The translations under genes and the position numbers were made by a program. Below are positions 26,562 to 36,540 of a DNA stretch of 64,000 nucleotides, piece by piece (positions within the stretch are counted from its first letter, which is position 1; each line of letters opens with the position of its first letter). The stretch lies in assembly GCF_020640915.1 (NCBI RefSeq), contig NZ_JADWDC010000015.1:1-64000 (forward strand). The letters run 5' to 3'. Source of the DNA: Waterburya agarophytonicola KI4 (lineage in GTDB: Bacteria > Cyanobacteriota > Cyanobacteriia > Cyanobacteriales > Xenococcaceae). The notes beneath the pieces were generated by a model, which worked only from the letters and a program-made list of their open reading frames with translations, did no database searches and had not been told where the DNA came from.

Positions 26562-27481
26562 TTTTTTGTTTTTTTAAAGCTGCCTACTGCTGCGATCGCT
26601 TCGGCTAAAATACTGATAAGTCGGTATAAAGCAACCGCAGCGATTTCGGCAGGAAATAAGGCATCGTCCAACAAACTGTATGCAGTGACTTCAAATACGC
26701 CCAAGCCTCCTGGCGCGCCTGGTACAACTAAACCAAGCAACCAAGCGAAACTAAAAGCACCAATTAACTGGGGTATTTGTGGTGCGGAAATAGGCTGTAA
26801 TGCTAGGAAAGTGAGTATAAAACCAATTCCCCGCAAGATAACAAATCCAATCTCTCCCAAAAATGGCATCAGGGGATAAGTTTCTAATTTAATCAGTTGG
26901 GCTGCGGTAGGATCGGCTTTATTTTTACTCTTACTCAGACGGTGCATCAAAGGGTTAAGAATGCGAGGATGTATGCCGATTAATACCGCAACTAAGCTAA
27001 ATAATTGCAATGCAACAATTATCGGGTTAAAGTCAGTTTCTAGCACACCCAAACCACTACTAATTAAGCCAATCAAAAGTGCTGCGGATGCCATTAGTAA
27101 AGGCTCTAATAATACGCTCAAGGTAGCTGCGCCTTTCGATCCTCCTACCCCAGAAACCGCCGTAATTCTGCCGTAAAAATGCCAGATATTGCCAGGAGAA
27201 TATTTAGCAATGTTGGTTATTAAATAAACCCGAATACCTTCTTTGACTCCTAAGGGTTGTTTAAACAGTTGCAAAATCCACGTCCACACCCAACCAGACC
27301 AAATATGAGCGCAAATGGTAATCATTAATGCTCCGCTTAATATTAACCAACCTTGGTGATCGATGCTAATAGTTGCAACTTCTCCCAAGCGATCTTTAAC
27401 AGTTTTAATCAGAAAAAATATAACCCCTCCCCAAATAAACCAGCGTATATAAGGTTTGATTCGAGCCAGAATTTGTTTCAT
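26555..27481 (-). CDS. UPF0104 / lysylphosphatidylglycerol-synthase-type transmembrane protein
   Basis: 308 residues with about eight transmembrane helices. Motifs shared with the YbhN/AglD flippase-like family are visible: the KYSPGNIWHFYGR loop and the GAPGGLGVFEVTAYSLL segment. Members lack the catalytic part of MprF and are thought to move lipids or lipid-linked sugars; the substrate here is unknown. Short loops and a basic C-terminus (SFKKTKNQ) suggest a plasma-membrane protein. The gene converges with the Flv gene with 7 bp overlap. Confidence 0.82.
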   Translation of the reverse strand: MKQILARIKPYIRWFIWGGVIFFLIKTVKDRLGEVATISIDHQGWLILSGALMITICAHIWSGWVWTWILQLFKQPLGVKEGIRVYLITNIAKYSPGNIWHFYGRITAVSGVGGSKGAATLSVLLEPLLMASAALLIGLISSGLGVLETDFNPIIVALQLFSLVAVLIGIHPRILNPLMHRLSKSKNKADPTAAQLIKLETYPLMPFLGEIGFVILRGIGFILTFLALQPISAPQIPQLIGAFSFAWLLGLVVPGAPGGLGVFEVTAYSLLDDALFPAEIAAVALYRLISILAEAIAAVGSFKKTKNQ

Positions 27482-27560
27482 CTAGATGTTTGGTATGAAT
27501 TAGCTTTTGGAATAATTTTATCCCTTGTAGTTCAGTAATTGTGAGTTATTTTTATTCTGC

Positions 27561-28268
27561 TTATGATTGTGGGAGTTGATTCATTAAGGTAATTGCCATT
27601 TCAAAATAGCTAGCTACTTCTGAAGCAAAAGTATTGATATTTTGAGATGAATCTAAAGTAATAGAATAGATGAATTCAATTACCGATGTTTTAATTAAGT
27701 CAATCAAGCAACTTTGTTCGACTGGAAGTTCAAACTCGCTTAGGTCGGCTTGGAATTCTGGTGATTTTGAGTTCTTTAGGATAGATTTATCGGCAATTAA
27801 AATTGCTTGACAAATACATAATAAAATAATTTCACTGTCTTGTAAAAAACTAGCTTTTATCAAGGAACTTGTGGGGATATTTTGAGTTTCTAGCTGGTTT
27901 GGAGCGAATTTTTGACCGAGGGGATAATTTTGGTGATCGGCAAATGTATTCAAGAGAATTATATTAATTTGATTCAAAATAAAACTAACAACTTTCAATC
28001 TTTTTTTATCTTCTTTAAAAAGGAATCTGATGGTCAAGGATCTAGATTTAGCAAGTCGAACAATATTAGAGGTTTGATTTTGATAATTCGTGCGATCTCC
28101 TGAATTTTTGCGATCGCTGAAACTAAGACATTTTTCTGGAATAGCATTAAATTTCGCCAAATCAAAATTAGGCATTTCTTGATGGCATCTAAGACAAAAC
28201 CACAAAATCCTAGTTTTACTAAGGTGACGGAGCAAAATATCAGAACAAATGGGACAAAGAGTTTTCAT
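27561..28268 (-). CDS. Hypothetical protein with N-terminal zinc ribbon
   Basis: 235 residues. The first 33 residues form a four-Cys zinc ribbon (CPICSD at 5-8 and FCLRCHQEMP at 25-28). The rest is helical and hydrophilic-to-mixed, with EIILLCICQAILIADKS near the middle and no recognised enzyme motif. N-terminal ribbons of this type recur in cyanobacterial hypothetical proteins, but I cannot name the function. A 7-bp hairpin lies directly upstream of the start codon and might control translation. Confidence 0.68.
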   Translation of the reverse strand: MKTLCPICSDILLRHLSKTRILWFCLRCHQEMPNFDLAKFNAIPEKCLSFSDRKNSGDRTNYQNQTSNIVRLAKSRSLTIRFLFKEDKKRLKVVSFILNQINIILLNTFADHQNYPLGQKFAPNQLETQNIPTSSLIKASFLQDSEIILLCICQAILIADKSILKNSKSPEFQADLSEFELPVEQSCLIDLIKTSVIEFIYSITLDSSQNINTFASEVASYFEMAITLMNQLPQS

Positions 28269-28274
28269 TTCTCT

Positions 28275-28293
28275 TTGGTCTAGATAAGACCAA
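28275..28293 (-). promoter_or_regulatory. Hairpin just upstream of the zinc-ribbon gene start
   Basis: TTGGTCT and AGACCAA flank a 5-nt loop, ending 7 nt before the ATG at 28268. It may mask the ribosome site or be an operator. The remaining upstream gap to 28635 shows only AT-rich DNA and AGTAATA-type repeats near 28575-28591. Confidence 0.4.
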
Positions 28294-28635
28294 GGCGAGG
28301 ATTTTTACTCTCTCTATAATTAGGATAAATTTCCTATACTTTTATCTATTTAAGGGCAGATTAAAATAATACTTTTCTCCATTACTTTGGATTTATTAAT
28401 TTTTTATTTGCATGAGATAGACAAATCAAGCTAGGATTTGACACTAATTAATAGCAGCAGAGATTCAGTTATTTAAAAGTTTGATTAAGCATTTTTTTCA
28501 TCTAACTCTAAACTTAGATTCTTAAATTAATTATTTCATCAGTAAAATCACTGAATACTACTTGTTAATTGACAAAGTAATAAGTAATAACTAATGAGAG
28601 TTTTATCCTATATAAAAGTTAAATACTTAACAGTA

Positions 28636-29778
28636 TTAGTTAATCCTCGTCCAAGATAAATTGTGTTTTTTTTCGTTCCAATGCCAGCGCAAAAAACTAG
28701 CAGGTTGTCCGATATCAATAGCGGTTAAAGCGATCGCTTTACGAGGAGATTCTGTCGCCATGGCGATCGCTTTTTCTAGATCGCAACCCCACTTAACCAA
28801 ATTCTCTACCCCGACTAATAAAGGCAAAGTTGTACCTGACAATGTACCGTCAGCTAATCTAGCCGTACCTTCTATCACAGTAATTTCTCGATCGTCCCAA
28901 GGATATACTCCATCGGGTAAACCTATAGGAGATAAGGCATCGCTAACTATAAATATTCCCTTGTCGTAATTACTCGCTTTGAGAATAATTTCTAACATAG
29001 TAGGGCAGACATGATTGCCATCGGCAATTAAACCACAACGAACATCAGGATTGACAATGGCTTCTCCCAACAATCCTGGTTGGCGATGGTGCAAGCTAGG
29101 CATAGCATTAAAAGCATGAGTTACCATTGATGCGCCCTGCTTGAAAGCTTCTTTTGCTTCTTTTGCTGTTGCCAGGGAATGTCCCAAACTAACGGTAATA
29201 TTTTGCTCTTTTAAATAACTAACTGCTTGACCACTGCCATCTAATTCTGGGGCAAGAGTGATTACTTTCACTATCTCGCTATAGTTTCCTAATACCCTTT
29301 TAATATTTTCGATAGTTAAAGGTAATAAATGTTGTGGGGGGTGCGCGCCTCTTTTTTGGTAATTTAAGAATGGCCCTTCTAAATGTACTCCTAAAACTTG
29401 GGCTGTTCTTTCTGTCTTCTCTTGAGTTGAAATGAATTGAGCAAGCACAAAAAGCGATCGCTGTATCTTATCGACGGAAGTAGTAACTATTGTGGGCAAA
29501 AAGCCATCTACTCCTCTGGCGTAAAGAAAATCGCCAATTTTTTTCAGTTTGGGTAAGTCTGTTAACTCCAAGTCGGGAAAAGCCAAACCCAAACCGCCAT
29601 TGATTTGTAGATCTATTCCCCCCAAAGAAAGCCAGTCTCCATTCAAGTCAATAGTCGATTTTGCATCTATAACATTCAATTTAGATGAAATTGCTATTAT
29701 TTTGCCCGATGCGATCGCAACTTGCTGTAAACCTTCATACCCCACAACCTTGGCATTAACGATCGATAAATCTACCAT
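28636..29778 (-). CDS. nagA: N-acetylglucosamine-6-phosphate deacetylase
   Basis: 380 residues of the amidohydrolase superfamily. The signature pieces are GGIDLQINGGLGLAFPD, GVHLEGPFLN, LGHSLA, THAFNAMPSLHHRQPG and the catalytic Asp in IVSDALSPIGLPDG. It converts GlcNAc-6-P to GlcN-6-P and acetate, recycling cell-wall amino sugar for GlmU and related steps. It is divergent from purE with a 52-bp shared promoter region. No nagB or transporter is adjacent. Confidence 0.93.
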   Translation of the reverse strand: MVDLSIVNAKVVGYEGLQQVAIASGKIIAISSKLNVIDAKSTIDLNGDWLSLGGIDLQINGGLGLAFPDLELTDLPKLKKIGDFLYARGVDGFLPTIVTTSVDKIQRSLFVLAQFISTQEKTERTAQVLGVHLEGPFLNYQKRGAHPPQHLLPLTIENIKRVLGNYSEIVKVITLAPELDGSGQAVSYLKEQNITVSLGHSLATAKEAKEAFKQGASMVTHAFNAMPSLHHRQPGLLGEAIVNPDVRCGLIADGNHVCPTMLEIILKASNYDKGIFIVSDALSPIGLPDGVYPWDDREITVIEGTARLADGTLSGTTLPLLVGVENLVKWGCDLEKAIAMATESPRKAIALTAIDIGQPASFLRWHWNEKKHNLSWTRIN

Positions 29779-29830
29779 TATGATTACTATATGCTGATAA
29801 AATACAGAATCCCGAATATATGAAAATGCT

Positions 29831-30355
29831 TTGAGTCAAACTAACCCCTTAATTGGAATTATTATGGGCAGCGATTCCGATCTGCCCACTATGGAAAAAG
29901 CGATCGCAGTCTGCGAAGATTTTGATGTCCCCCACGAAGTAGCGATTATTTCTGCCCATCGTACCCCAGAAAGAATGGTCGAGTATGCCCGTAATGCTCA
30001 TCAACAAGGTATTAAAGTAATTATTGCTGGTGCGGGGGGAGCAGCACATTTACCAGGAATGGTAGCTTCCTTGACTCCCTTGCCCGTAATTGGCGTACCC
30101 GTCACGACTCGTCAACTAAATGGAGTAGACTCTCTATATTCAATCGTCCAGATGCCTAGAGGAATTCCTGTGGCTACGGTAGCGATTGGTAACGCCCAAA
30201 ATGCAGGACTATTAGCAGTACAAATCTTAGCTACAAGCGATCGCACTTTACAAAGTAAAGTAGAACAATACAGACAAGATTTATTACAAATGGTACTTGA
30301 CAAACAAGATCGACTTGATAAATTAGGTTATCAATCTTATATAGCTCAAATGTAG
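29831..30355 (+). CDS. purE: N5-CAIR mutase PurE
   Basis: 174 residues, class I PurE. Conserved motifs are IGIIMGSDSDLPTM, ISAHRTPERM, IAGAGGAAHLPGMVAS and GVDSLYSIVQMPRGIPVATV. It rearranges N5-carboxyaminoimidazole ribonucleotide to CAIR in purine synthesis. The start is TTG at 29831: the only ATG downstream (29864) would delete the essential first strand, and no in-frame ATG lies upstream. No purK is nearby. Confidence 0.95.
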   Translation: MSQTNPLIGIIMGSDSDLPTMEKAIAVCEDFDVPHEVAIISAHRTPERMVEYARNAHQQGIKVIIAGAGGAAHLPGMVASLTPLPVIGVPVTTRQLNGVDSLYSIVQMPRGIPVATVAIGNAQNAGLLAVQILATSDRTLQSKVEQYRQDLLQMVLDKQDRLDKLGYQSYIAQM

Positions 30356-30555
30356 AAAATATTGATTCTTAGGGGTGAATCGTCTAGATCGAGCTATAAA
30401 CAACTCTAATAGTTAATAACTAAAACCAATTAATTATTAAATTAGAAAATTCTGGCGATCGCGTTACATTTCTTTACCTCAACTTAAAATTAGTGTAAAC
30501 TAACCGAGGAAACTAGTATATCTATATATCTAAAGTAAGAGGAGCGAACGAAAAG

Positions 30556-31431
30556 ATGCAGTCGGCTCAGACACTGCGAACAGTACCAAGAGAATATTTA
30601 AAAGCTCCTGGCGGAATCAATCCCAATGTGTTGATGACGATCGCAGCGATCTTGTTGCTGACGATATCAACCACTGGCTATTTCCTCTGGGATTTTCCTG
30701 CTTGGTGTTCTTTTACTGCCAATGTTCTGGCATTACATTTGTCAGGAACTGTTATTCATGACGCTTCCCACAATAGCGCCCACAGCAATCGTATTATAAA
30801 TTCTATATTGGGACATTGCAGCGCCTTAATGTTAGGCTTTGCTTTTCCTGTTTTTACGCGAGTTCATTTGCAACATCACGCCCACGTTAACGATCCTGAA
30901 AACGATCCCGACCATTTTGTCTCGACAGGTGGTCCTTTGTGGCTGATTGCAGCTCGTTTTTTCTATCATGAGTATTTTTTCTTCCAACGACGCTTGTGGC
31001 GTAAATATGAGTTGCTAGAATGGTTTCTCAGCAGACTAGTATTAATTTCCATTGTTGTTTTGGGGATTCATTATGACTTTATTGGTTATGTAATGAATTT
31101 TTGGTTTGTCCCCGCTATGGTAGTGGGCATGGCATTAGGATTATTTTTTGATTATTTACCCCATCGTCCTTTTAAAGAACGCGATCGCTGGAAAAGCTCT
31201 AGAGTGTACCCCAGTCCTATTTTGAATTTGCTTATCTTAGGACAAAACTACCATCTAGTGCATCATCTTTGGCCTTCGATTCCTTGGTATAAATATCAAT
31301 CAGCTTATTATGAAACCAAGCCTTTATTAGATGCCAAGGGTTGCGAGCAATCATTAGGTCTTTTAGAGAGTAAAAACTTGATTAATTTCTTATATGATAT
31401 TTTGATAGGCATCCGTTTTCACAAGTCTTAA
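30556..31431 (+). CDS. crtR: Beta-carotene hydroxylase
   Basis: 291 residues, membrane di-iron hydroxylase of the fatty-acid desaturase superfamily. The three histidine clusters are HDASHNSAH, HLQHHAHVNDPENDPDH and HLVHHLWPSIPW, with about four transmembrane helices between them. It adds hydroxyl groups to beta-ionone rings, giving zeaxanthin and related xanthophylls. A good ribosome site (AGAGGAGCG) precedes the ATG. menC and hpnH follow with gaps of 25 and 36 bp, so all three may form one transcript of isoprenoid-related enzymes. Confidence 0.94.
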   Translation: MQSAQTLRTVPREYLKAPGGINPNVLMTIAAILLLTISTTGYFLWDFPAWCSFTANVLALHLSGTVIHDASHNSAHSNRIINSILGHCSALMLGFAFPVFTRVHLQHHAHVNDPENDPDHFVSTGGPLWLIAARFFYHEYFFFQRRLWRKYELLEWFLSRLVLISIVVLGIHYDFIGYVMNFWFVPAMVVGMALGLFFDYLPHRPFKERDRWKSSRVYPSPILNLLILGQNYHLVHHLWPSIPWYKYQSAYYETKPLLDAKGCEQSLGLLESKNLINFLYDILIGIRFHKS

Positions 31432-31456
31432 TTAAAACTTTCCAACCTCAGCTTGC

Positions 31457-32395
31457 TTGAAATTGAAGTTAAAATTAAATTTTGATATTTATCAACGTCG
31501 TTTTAAACAACCCTTACGTACCAGTCATGGAATTTGGCAAATACGTGAGGGTATTATTATTAGTCTGAGTAATGGAATCGATTTTGCTCGGGGAGAAATC
31601 GCTCCTCTATCTTGGTTTGGCTCAGAAACCATGTCTCAAGCGTTAGAATTTTGTCAGCATTGGGGAGACAATATCAGTACAGAAGATATTGCCAAAATTC
31701 CTGATCGCCTTCCTGCCTGTCAATTTGCCTTTGAATCTGCTTGGTTGAATTTAACTCAACCTCAAGTAAATATTGCTTTAGATAATTTAGATTTTTGTTA
31801 TTTATTACCTGCGGGAGCAACAGCCTTAAATGCTTGGCAAAAAATTTATCAACAACAACACAATACTACCTTTAAATGGAAAATTGGCGTTTATCCTTTA
31901 GCCCAAGAGATAGAAATTTTACAACAGTTGGTTGCCACCCTACCAAGCCAAGTTAAATTGAGATTAGATGCTAACGAGGGATTGAATTTAACTCAAGCTC
32001 AACAACTCCTTGCAGTAACGGATAATTTAACGGCGATCGAATTTATCGAGCAACCTTTAGCTAGAGACTGTTTGAGGGAAATGATTCGACTCAGCCAAGA
32101 ATATTCAACCCCTTTAGCTTTAGATGAATCTGTCGCCAGTTTCCTCCAACTACAACAAGCCGATCGGCAAGGATGGCAAGGAATATTTACGATCAAGGCT
32201 GCTATTATGGGTTTTCCCAGTCGGCTGATCGAATATTGTCAACAGCATTCACTAGATATAGTTTTTTCTTCTGTTTTGGAAACAGAAATAGGTCGCGATG
32301 CTGTGTTAAAGTTTGCTCGACAATTAAACCATCCCCGCGCGTTCGGCTTTGGTGTCGAGGGTTTTATTCGGGGAATAAATGGTACAACTAATTAG
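31457..32395 (+). CDS. menC: o-Succinylbenzoate synthase
   Basis: 312 residues, enolase superfamily. The barrel has KWKIGVY (catalytic Lys pair), LRLDANEGLN, EFIEQPLA and ALDESVAS as metal ligands, and TIKAAIMG with the opposite Lys. The N-terminal YQRRFKQPLRTSHG is typical of MenC. It dehydrates SHCHC to OSB in phylloquinone (or menaquinone) synthesis. No ATG is available; a TTG at 31457 or 31463 must start translation. The DHNA-CoA thioesterase at 19572-19991 acts later in the same pathway. Confidence 0.92.
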   Translation: MKLKLKLNFDIYQRRFKQPLRTSHGIWQIREGIIISLSNGIDFARGEIAPLSWFGSETMSQALEFCQHWGDNISTEDIAKIPDRLPACQFAFESAWLNLTQPQVNIALDNLDFCYLLPAGATALNAWQKIYQQQHNTTFKWKIGVYPLAQEIEILQQLVATLPSQVKLRLDANEGLNLTQAQQLLAVTDNLTAIEFIEQPLARDCLREMIRLSQEYSTPLALDESVASFLQLQQADRQGWQGIFTIKAAIMGFPSRLIEYCQQHSLDIVFSSVLETEIGRDAVLKFARQLNHPRAFGFGVEGFIRGINGTTN

Positions 32396-32431
32396 AGAGA
32401 AAGAATATAGGTGTGTTTGAGGAGATACAAC

Positions 32432-33448
32432 ATGGGAATTCAACTTCAACAAGCAGTTACAGTCGGAAAATACTTAGTTACCCAGCGTCTGATGGGACGC
32501 AAGCACGTTCCCCTAGTATTGATGCTAGAGCCTCTATTTCGCTGTAATTTGGCTTGTTCTGGCTGTGGTAAAATTCAGCATCCTACAGAGGTATTAAAGC
32601 AAAATCTTAGTCCCCAACAGTGTTTTGATGCCGTCGAAGAATGTGGCGCGCCCGTGGTTTCTATTCCTGGGGGAGAGCCGTTGTTACATCCTCAAATTGA
32701 TGAAATTGTGCGGGGTTTGGTACAGCGCAAAAAGTTTGTTTATCTTTGCACTAACGGGATTTTATTAGAAAAGAGCCTGAATAAGTTTGAGCCTTCCCCT
32801 TATTTGACTTTTAGCGTACATTTGGATGGCTTGCAGGAACAACACGATAAATGCGTCGATCGCGAGGGAGTATTTGAAAAAGCGATCGCAGCGATTAAGA
32901 CGGCAAAACAGCAAGGCTTTCGGGTTACTACCAATACTACTGTCTTTCAAGATGCCAACCCTCAAGAGATACAAGAATTTTTTGACTATCTAGAAACTTT
33001 GAATTTAGATGGCATGATGGTTTCTCCTGGTTATAGTTATGACTGGGCTCCCGATAAAGATAATTTTCTCAAGCGGGAACAAACCAAAGCTTTATTTAGA
33101 GAAATACTGTCTCCGTGGAAATCTGGCGCAAAAAAATGGAATTTCAACCACAATCCTTTGTTTCTAGAATTTTTGATGGGAGACCAAGATTTTGACTGTA
33201 CTCCTTGGGGTAGTCCCAGCTATAGTGTCTTGGGCTGGCAAAAACCTTGTTATCTCTTAAATGAAGGACATTTTTCTAGCTATCGAGAATTGATTGATCA
33301 GACTCAATGGAGTAACTATGGAAAGAAAAGTGGCAACCCCGAATGTGCTGACTGTATGGTGCATTGCGGCTACGAACCTACCGCAGCTACCGTAGCGATG
33401 CAACCCGAAAATATGGGTAAAGCGATCGGTGCTTTGTTTGGAGGTTAA
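32432..33448 (+). CDS. hpnH: Adenosyl-hopene transferase HpnH (radical SAM)
   Basis: About 338 residues. The radical-SAM cluster motif [10 protein letters not shown] (C-x3-C-x2-C) is followed by [12 protein letters not shown] and [12 protein letters not shown]-terminal extension with cysteines ([14 protein letters not shown]) is as in HpnH. The enzyme joins 5'-deoxyadenosine to diploptene, the first step of extended hopanoid side chains. The ATG at 32432 is preceded by GAGGAG, better placed than the upstream GTG 32411. No other hopanoid gene is in the window, so the set is dispersed. Confidence 0.94.
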   Translation: MGIQLQQAVTVGKYLVTQRLMGRKHVPLVLMLEPLFRCNLACSGCGKIQHPTEVLKQNLSPQQCFDAVEECGAPVVSIPGGEPLLHPQIDEIVRGLVQRKKFVYLCTNGILLEKSLNKFEPSPYLTFSVHLDGLQEQHDKCVDREGVFEKAIAAIKTAKQQGFRVTTNTTVFQDANPQEIQEFFDYLETLNLDGMMVSPGYSYDWAPDKDNFLKREQTKALFREILSPWKSGAKKWNFNHNPLFLEFLMGDQDFDCTPWGSPSYSVLGWQKPCYLLNEGHFSSYRELIDQTQWSNYGKKSGNPECADCMVHCGYEPTAATVAMQPENMGKAIGALFGG

Positions 33449-33469
33449 TATATTGTGAGAATGGGCGTT

Positions 33470-34702
33470 TTATCCCGCGTTCATTCTACTTTTATAATCT
33501 AGTTCCGCAAAAGTAATGCTAATTTCTGTACCATTATTATTGTTCATTTCTATTTTTCCCTCTAGTTGTTCTACTAAAGTAACCACGAGTTCTAATCCTA
33601 ATGATTCGCTATGGTAAAAGTCTTTATCATCGGGGAAACCAATGCCATCATCTTTAAACCATAAATTATAGTTTCCAGGCTTATCTTGGCAAAATTTTAA
33701 AATGATATTTCCTTGCTTTTTTTCAGGAAAAGCGTGTTCTACAGCATTAGAAATAAGTTCGTTGATAATTAATCCACAGGGATGAGCGGTTTCAATGTTT
33801 AGATAAGCCTGTTGAATATCCGCTTTAAAATTAATTTCTTGAGTCAGGTAAGAGTTAGTAATATGCTCGATTAAAGCAGTTAAATATTGCTGAAAATCAA
33901 TTTCACATAATCCAGTACTATAATGAAGCTGTTCGTGAATCAATGCCATGGTCGTAATACGATTTTGGCTATCCGATAGAACTTTAATTATTTCTGGATT
34001 ATCTATATAATCTCCTTGAGATTCTAAAAGACTAGAAACAATAAACAAATTATTTTTAACTCGATGATGAATTTCTTTTAACAGCAAATTTTTCTCTTTC
34101 AAAGATTTTTTTACTTCTTTTTCTGCTTTTTTGCGCTCTAAAATTTCGGCCTGTAAGCGTAATGCCATTAGTTTGCGATTTTCAATTTCAGCTTTAAGAG
34201 ATTGATTGACATCCGCCAAACGTTCATTAATATCTAACAACGAAATTTCTGCTTCATATCTCTGCTCAACTTCATTTTGCAAAACATGGTTACGATATTT
34301 TAAAGTTTTGCTCAAATCAAATACCTGTAAATGAGATTTTACTCTAGCTAACAGTTCTGGTTTATGAAAAGGCTTGGTAATATAATCATTAGCACCCAAC
34401 TCAAAAGCTTTCACTTTTTTTTCTGTGTCTGTCACACTAGTCATAAATATAATTGGAATATCCTGGGTTTTAGGATTTTTTTTGAGTATTTTACAAGCTT
34501 CAAAACCATCAAGATTAGGCATTATCGCATCTAGCAAAATCAGATGAGGAAGTTCAACGTCAGTTATTTTAATAGCATCTATTCCATCTACTGCTGTGAT
34601 AGTTCTAAAATTAGCTTTAGATAAAATTTTACATAGTAAATCTAAATTGAGATTATTATCATCTACTACTAAAATTCTGGCTGACTTGTTCGTTAGCGAC
34701 AT
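33470..34702 (-). CDS. Response regulator fused to HisKA_2-type histidine kinase
   Basis: 410 residues. A receiver domain (about 8-125) has VVDDNNLNLDLL, LPHLILLDAIMPN and NDYITKPFHKPELL. A coiled coil (about 130-210) leads to a HisKA_2 dimer domain with LLLKEIHHRVKNNL (phosphorylatable His) and an HATPase domain with LIINELISNAVEHAFP and LWFKDDGIGFPDD. There is no membrane segment, so it is cytoplasmic. It lies 65 bp downstream of the REC-GGDEF-EAL gene on the same strand. The pair probably forms a phosphorelay to cyclic-di-GMP output; the input signal is unknown. Confidence 0.92.
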   Translation of the reverse strand: MSLTNKSARILVVDDNNLNLDLLCKILSKANFRTITAVDGIDAIKITDVELPHLILLDAIMPNLDGFEACKILKKNPKTQDIPIIFMTSVTDTEKKVKAFELGANDYITKPFHKPELLARVKSHLQVFDLSKTLKYRNHVLQNEVEQRYEAEISLLDINERLADVNQSLKAEIENRKLMALRLQAEILERKKAEKEVKKSLKEKNLLLKEIHHRVKNNLFIVSSLLESQGDYIDNPEIIKVLSDSQNRITTMALIHEQLHYSTGLCEIDFQQYLTALIEHITNSYLTQEINFKADIQQAYLNIETAHPCGLIINELISNAVEHAFPEKKQGNIILKFCQDKPGNYNLWFKDDGIGFPDDKDFYHSESLGLELVVTLVEQLEGKIEMNNNNGTEISITFAELDYKSRMNAG

Positions 34703-34767
34703 GATTTTTTCCTGATAAATTTTTTTTCGACCGAAGCAAAACTACATTCATACCAAAAAATTAGCCA

Positions 34768-36540
34768 TCATTTAATTCTCGCCCTTGATGAATTAGCAAT
34801 TTTATGGACTAAACTTTTGATTTGTGATGCTTCAAGGGGACGACTATACAAAAATCCTTGAACTAAATCGCATTTATGTGTTTGCAGAAATTTTAATTCT
34901 GCTTCTGTTTCCACTCCTTCAGCTACAACTTTCAAATTCAATTGATGTGCCATCCTAATAATATTTTGAGTAATTACAGCATTAATCTCGTTATTATGAA
35001 TGTTATGAATAAAACAAGCATCTATTTTCAATAAATCAAAAGGAAACTGTTGTAGATAACCTAGAGAAGCATATCCAGTCCCAAAATCATCTAATGCTAT
35101 TTGGATTCCCAGTTTTTTGATCAGATGTAGTCTTTGAATATTAGCTTTGATATTATCTACTAATATTGTTTCAGTTAATTCCAACTCTAAAGATTGAGGA
35201 TTTAAAGAGGTATTAAATAAAACTTGAGTTATTTGGTGAAACAGATCTGTTTGCTTAAACTGAAATCCAGATAAATTAATGCCGATTTTAAGAAAATCCA
35301 ATCCTTCATCGTGCCAGATTTGAGCTTGTTGACAAGCTTCTTGTAAAACCCATGCTCCAATTGGTTTCATTAAACCACTTTCTTCGGCGATGGAGATGAA
35401 TTTTTCGGCAGGAATTCTACCTAATGTGGGATGATTCCAACGCAATAGTGCTTCCGTACCCGCTACTAAATTTGTTTGTAGGTCAATTTTTGGTTGATAA
35501 TATAATTCTAGTTCTTTTTTTTCTAAAGCATGGTGTAATTGGGCTTCCATAGTCAAGCTTTCTGTTGCTTGCGAACTTTTAATATTAAAAGCAAATGTAA
35601 ACAACTGACAACGATTTCCACCCTGTTTTTGTGCGTATTGGGTAGCTTTAACGGCTTGTTCTAATAATATTTCGATGTCTTGATGGTCGTTGGGATAAAA
35701 AGAAATTCCAATACTGGCAGACAGAAATATTTCATGGTAGTCAATATAAAAAGCTTGCTGGAGAAGATCCAAGATTTCTTGACCGTAGCGACTAGCTTTT
35801 ATTTGCCTGTCTAAGGGGATCATTACGAAGAAATTATCTTCTTGTAAATGAATAGTAATGCCTTGAAAACTAAGATTGTTAATGTATTGATTTAGTCTTT
35901 CTGCTATTTCTTTAATAAAAATATTTTTTTGAGTTGAATCTAGACAATTATTTATTTTACTAAATCTATCTATGTGAATATTGAAAAATGCTACTAATTT
36001 TAATTCTTGTTCGTCATCATTAGATAGGGATGAAATTAAATAATCGAAAGAATCCCTTAAAAAAAGTTTATTGGGCAAATTAGTCAAGTTATTGACATAA
36101 ATATTATCAAAATTGGATGAATATTCTTTAATAGTATCCTGTAAAGATTTTTGAATAACTGATTGTTCTTTATATTTACTCAGACTCATTTTGATTGTAG
36201 CCTGTAATTCTCTGTCCCGAAATGGTTTAATTAAATAACCATAGCAACCTGTTTGTGAAGCTCTTTCTAAAGTTTCGTCATTAGCATAGGCTGTTAGAAA
36301 AATAATTGGAATATCAGAAATCAATTTGATTTTTGCAGCAGTTTCGATGCCATCAATTTCTCCTTTGATAGCAATGTCCATTAGAATCAAGTCTGGTTGA
36401 TTAGTATTAATATAATCGATCGCAGCTTGCCCTGAAGAGACTATTTTATCAACATGATAACCACTTTTTTCGAGTTTTTTAGCTGTATTTTTGGCAATTA
36501 TCAGTTCATCTTCTACTATTAAAATATTAATTTTACTCAT
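34768..36540 (-). CDS. Response regulator with degenerate GGDEF and intact EAL domain
   Basis: 590 residues. The receiver domain (1-125) has IVEDELIIAKN, DLILMDIAIKG and GYLIKPFRDREL. The GGDEF-like domain (about 150-320) has lost its active loop; QEDNFFVMIP stands where GGDEF is expected. The EAL domain (about 335-580) keeps EALLRW, INLSGFQF, ELTETILV, DDFGTGYASLGYL, LKIDACFI and VAEGVETEAE. It should therefore hydrolyse cyclic-di-GMP, with the dead GGDEF as a possible GTP sensor. Upstream 36541-36853 holds no gene. Confidence 0.93.
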   Translation of the reverse strand: MSKINILIVEDELIIAKNTAKKLEKSGYHVDKIVSSGQAAIDYINTNQPDLILMDIAIKGEIDGIETAAKIKLISDIPIIFLTAYANDETLERASQTGCYGYLIKPFRDRELQATIKMSLSKYKEQSVIQKSLQDTIKEYSSNFDNIYVNNLTNLPNKLFLRDSFDYLISSLSNDDEQELKLVAFFNIHIDRFSKINNCLDSTQKNIFIKEIAERLNQYINNLSFQGITIHLQEDNFFVMIPLDRQIKASRYGQEILDLLQQAFYIDYHEIFLSASIGISFYPNDHQDIEILLEQAVKATQYAQKQGGNRCQLFTFAFNIKSSQATESLTMEAQLHHALEKKELELYYQPKIDLQTNLVAGTEALLRWNHPTLGRIPAEKFISIAEESGLMKPIGAWVLQEACQQAQIWHDEGLDFLKIGINLSGFQFKQTDLFHQITQVLFNTSLNPQSLELELTETILVDNIKANIQRLHLIKKLGIQIALDDFGTGYASLGYLQQFPFDLLKIDACFIHNIHNNEINAVITQNIIRMAHQLNLKVVAEGVETEAELKFLQTHKCDLVQGFLYSRPLEASQIKSLVHKIANSSRARIK

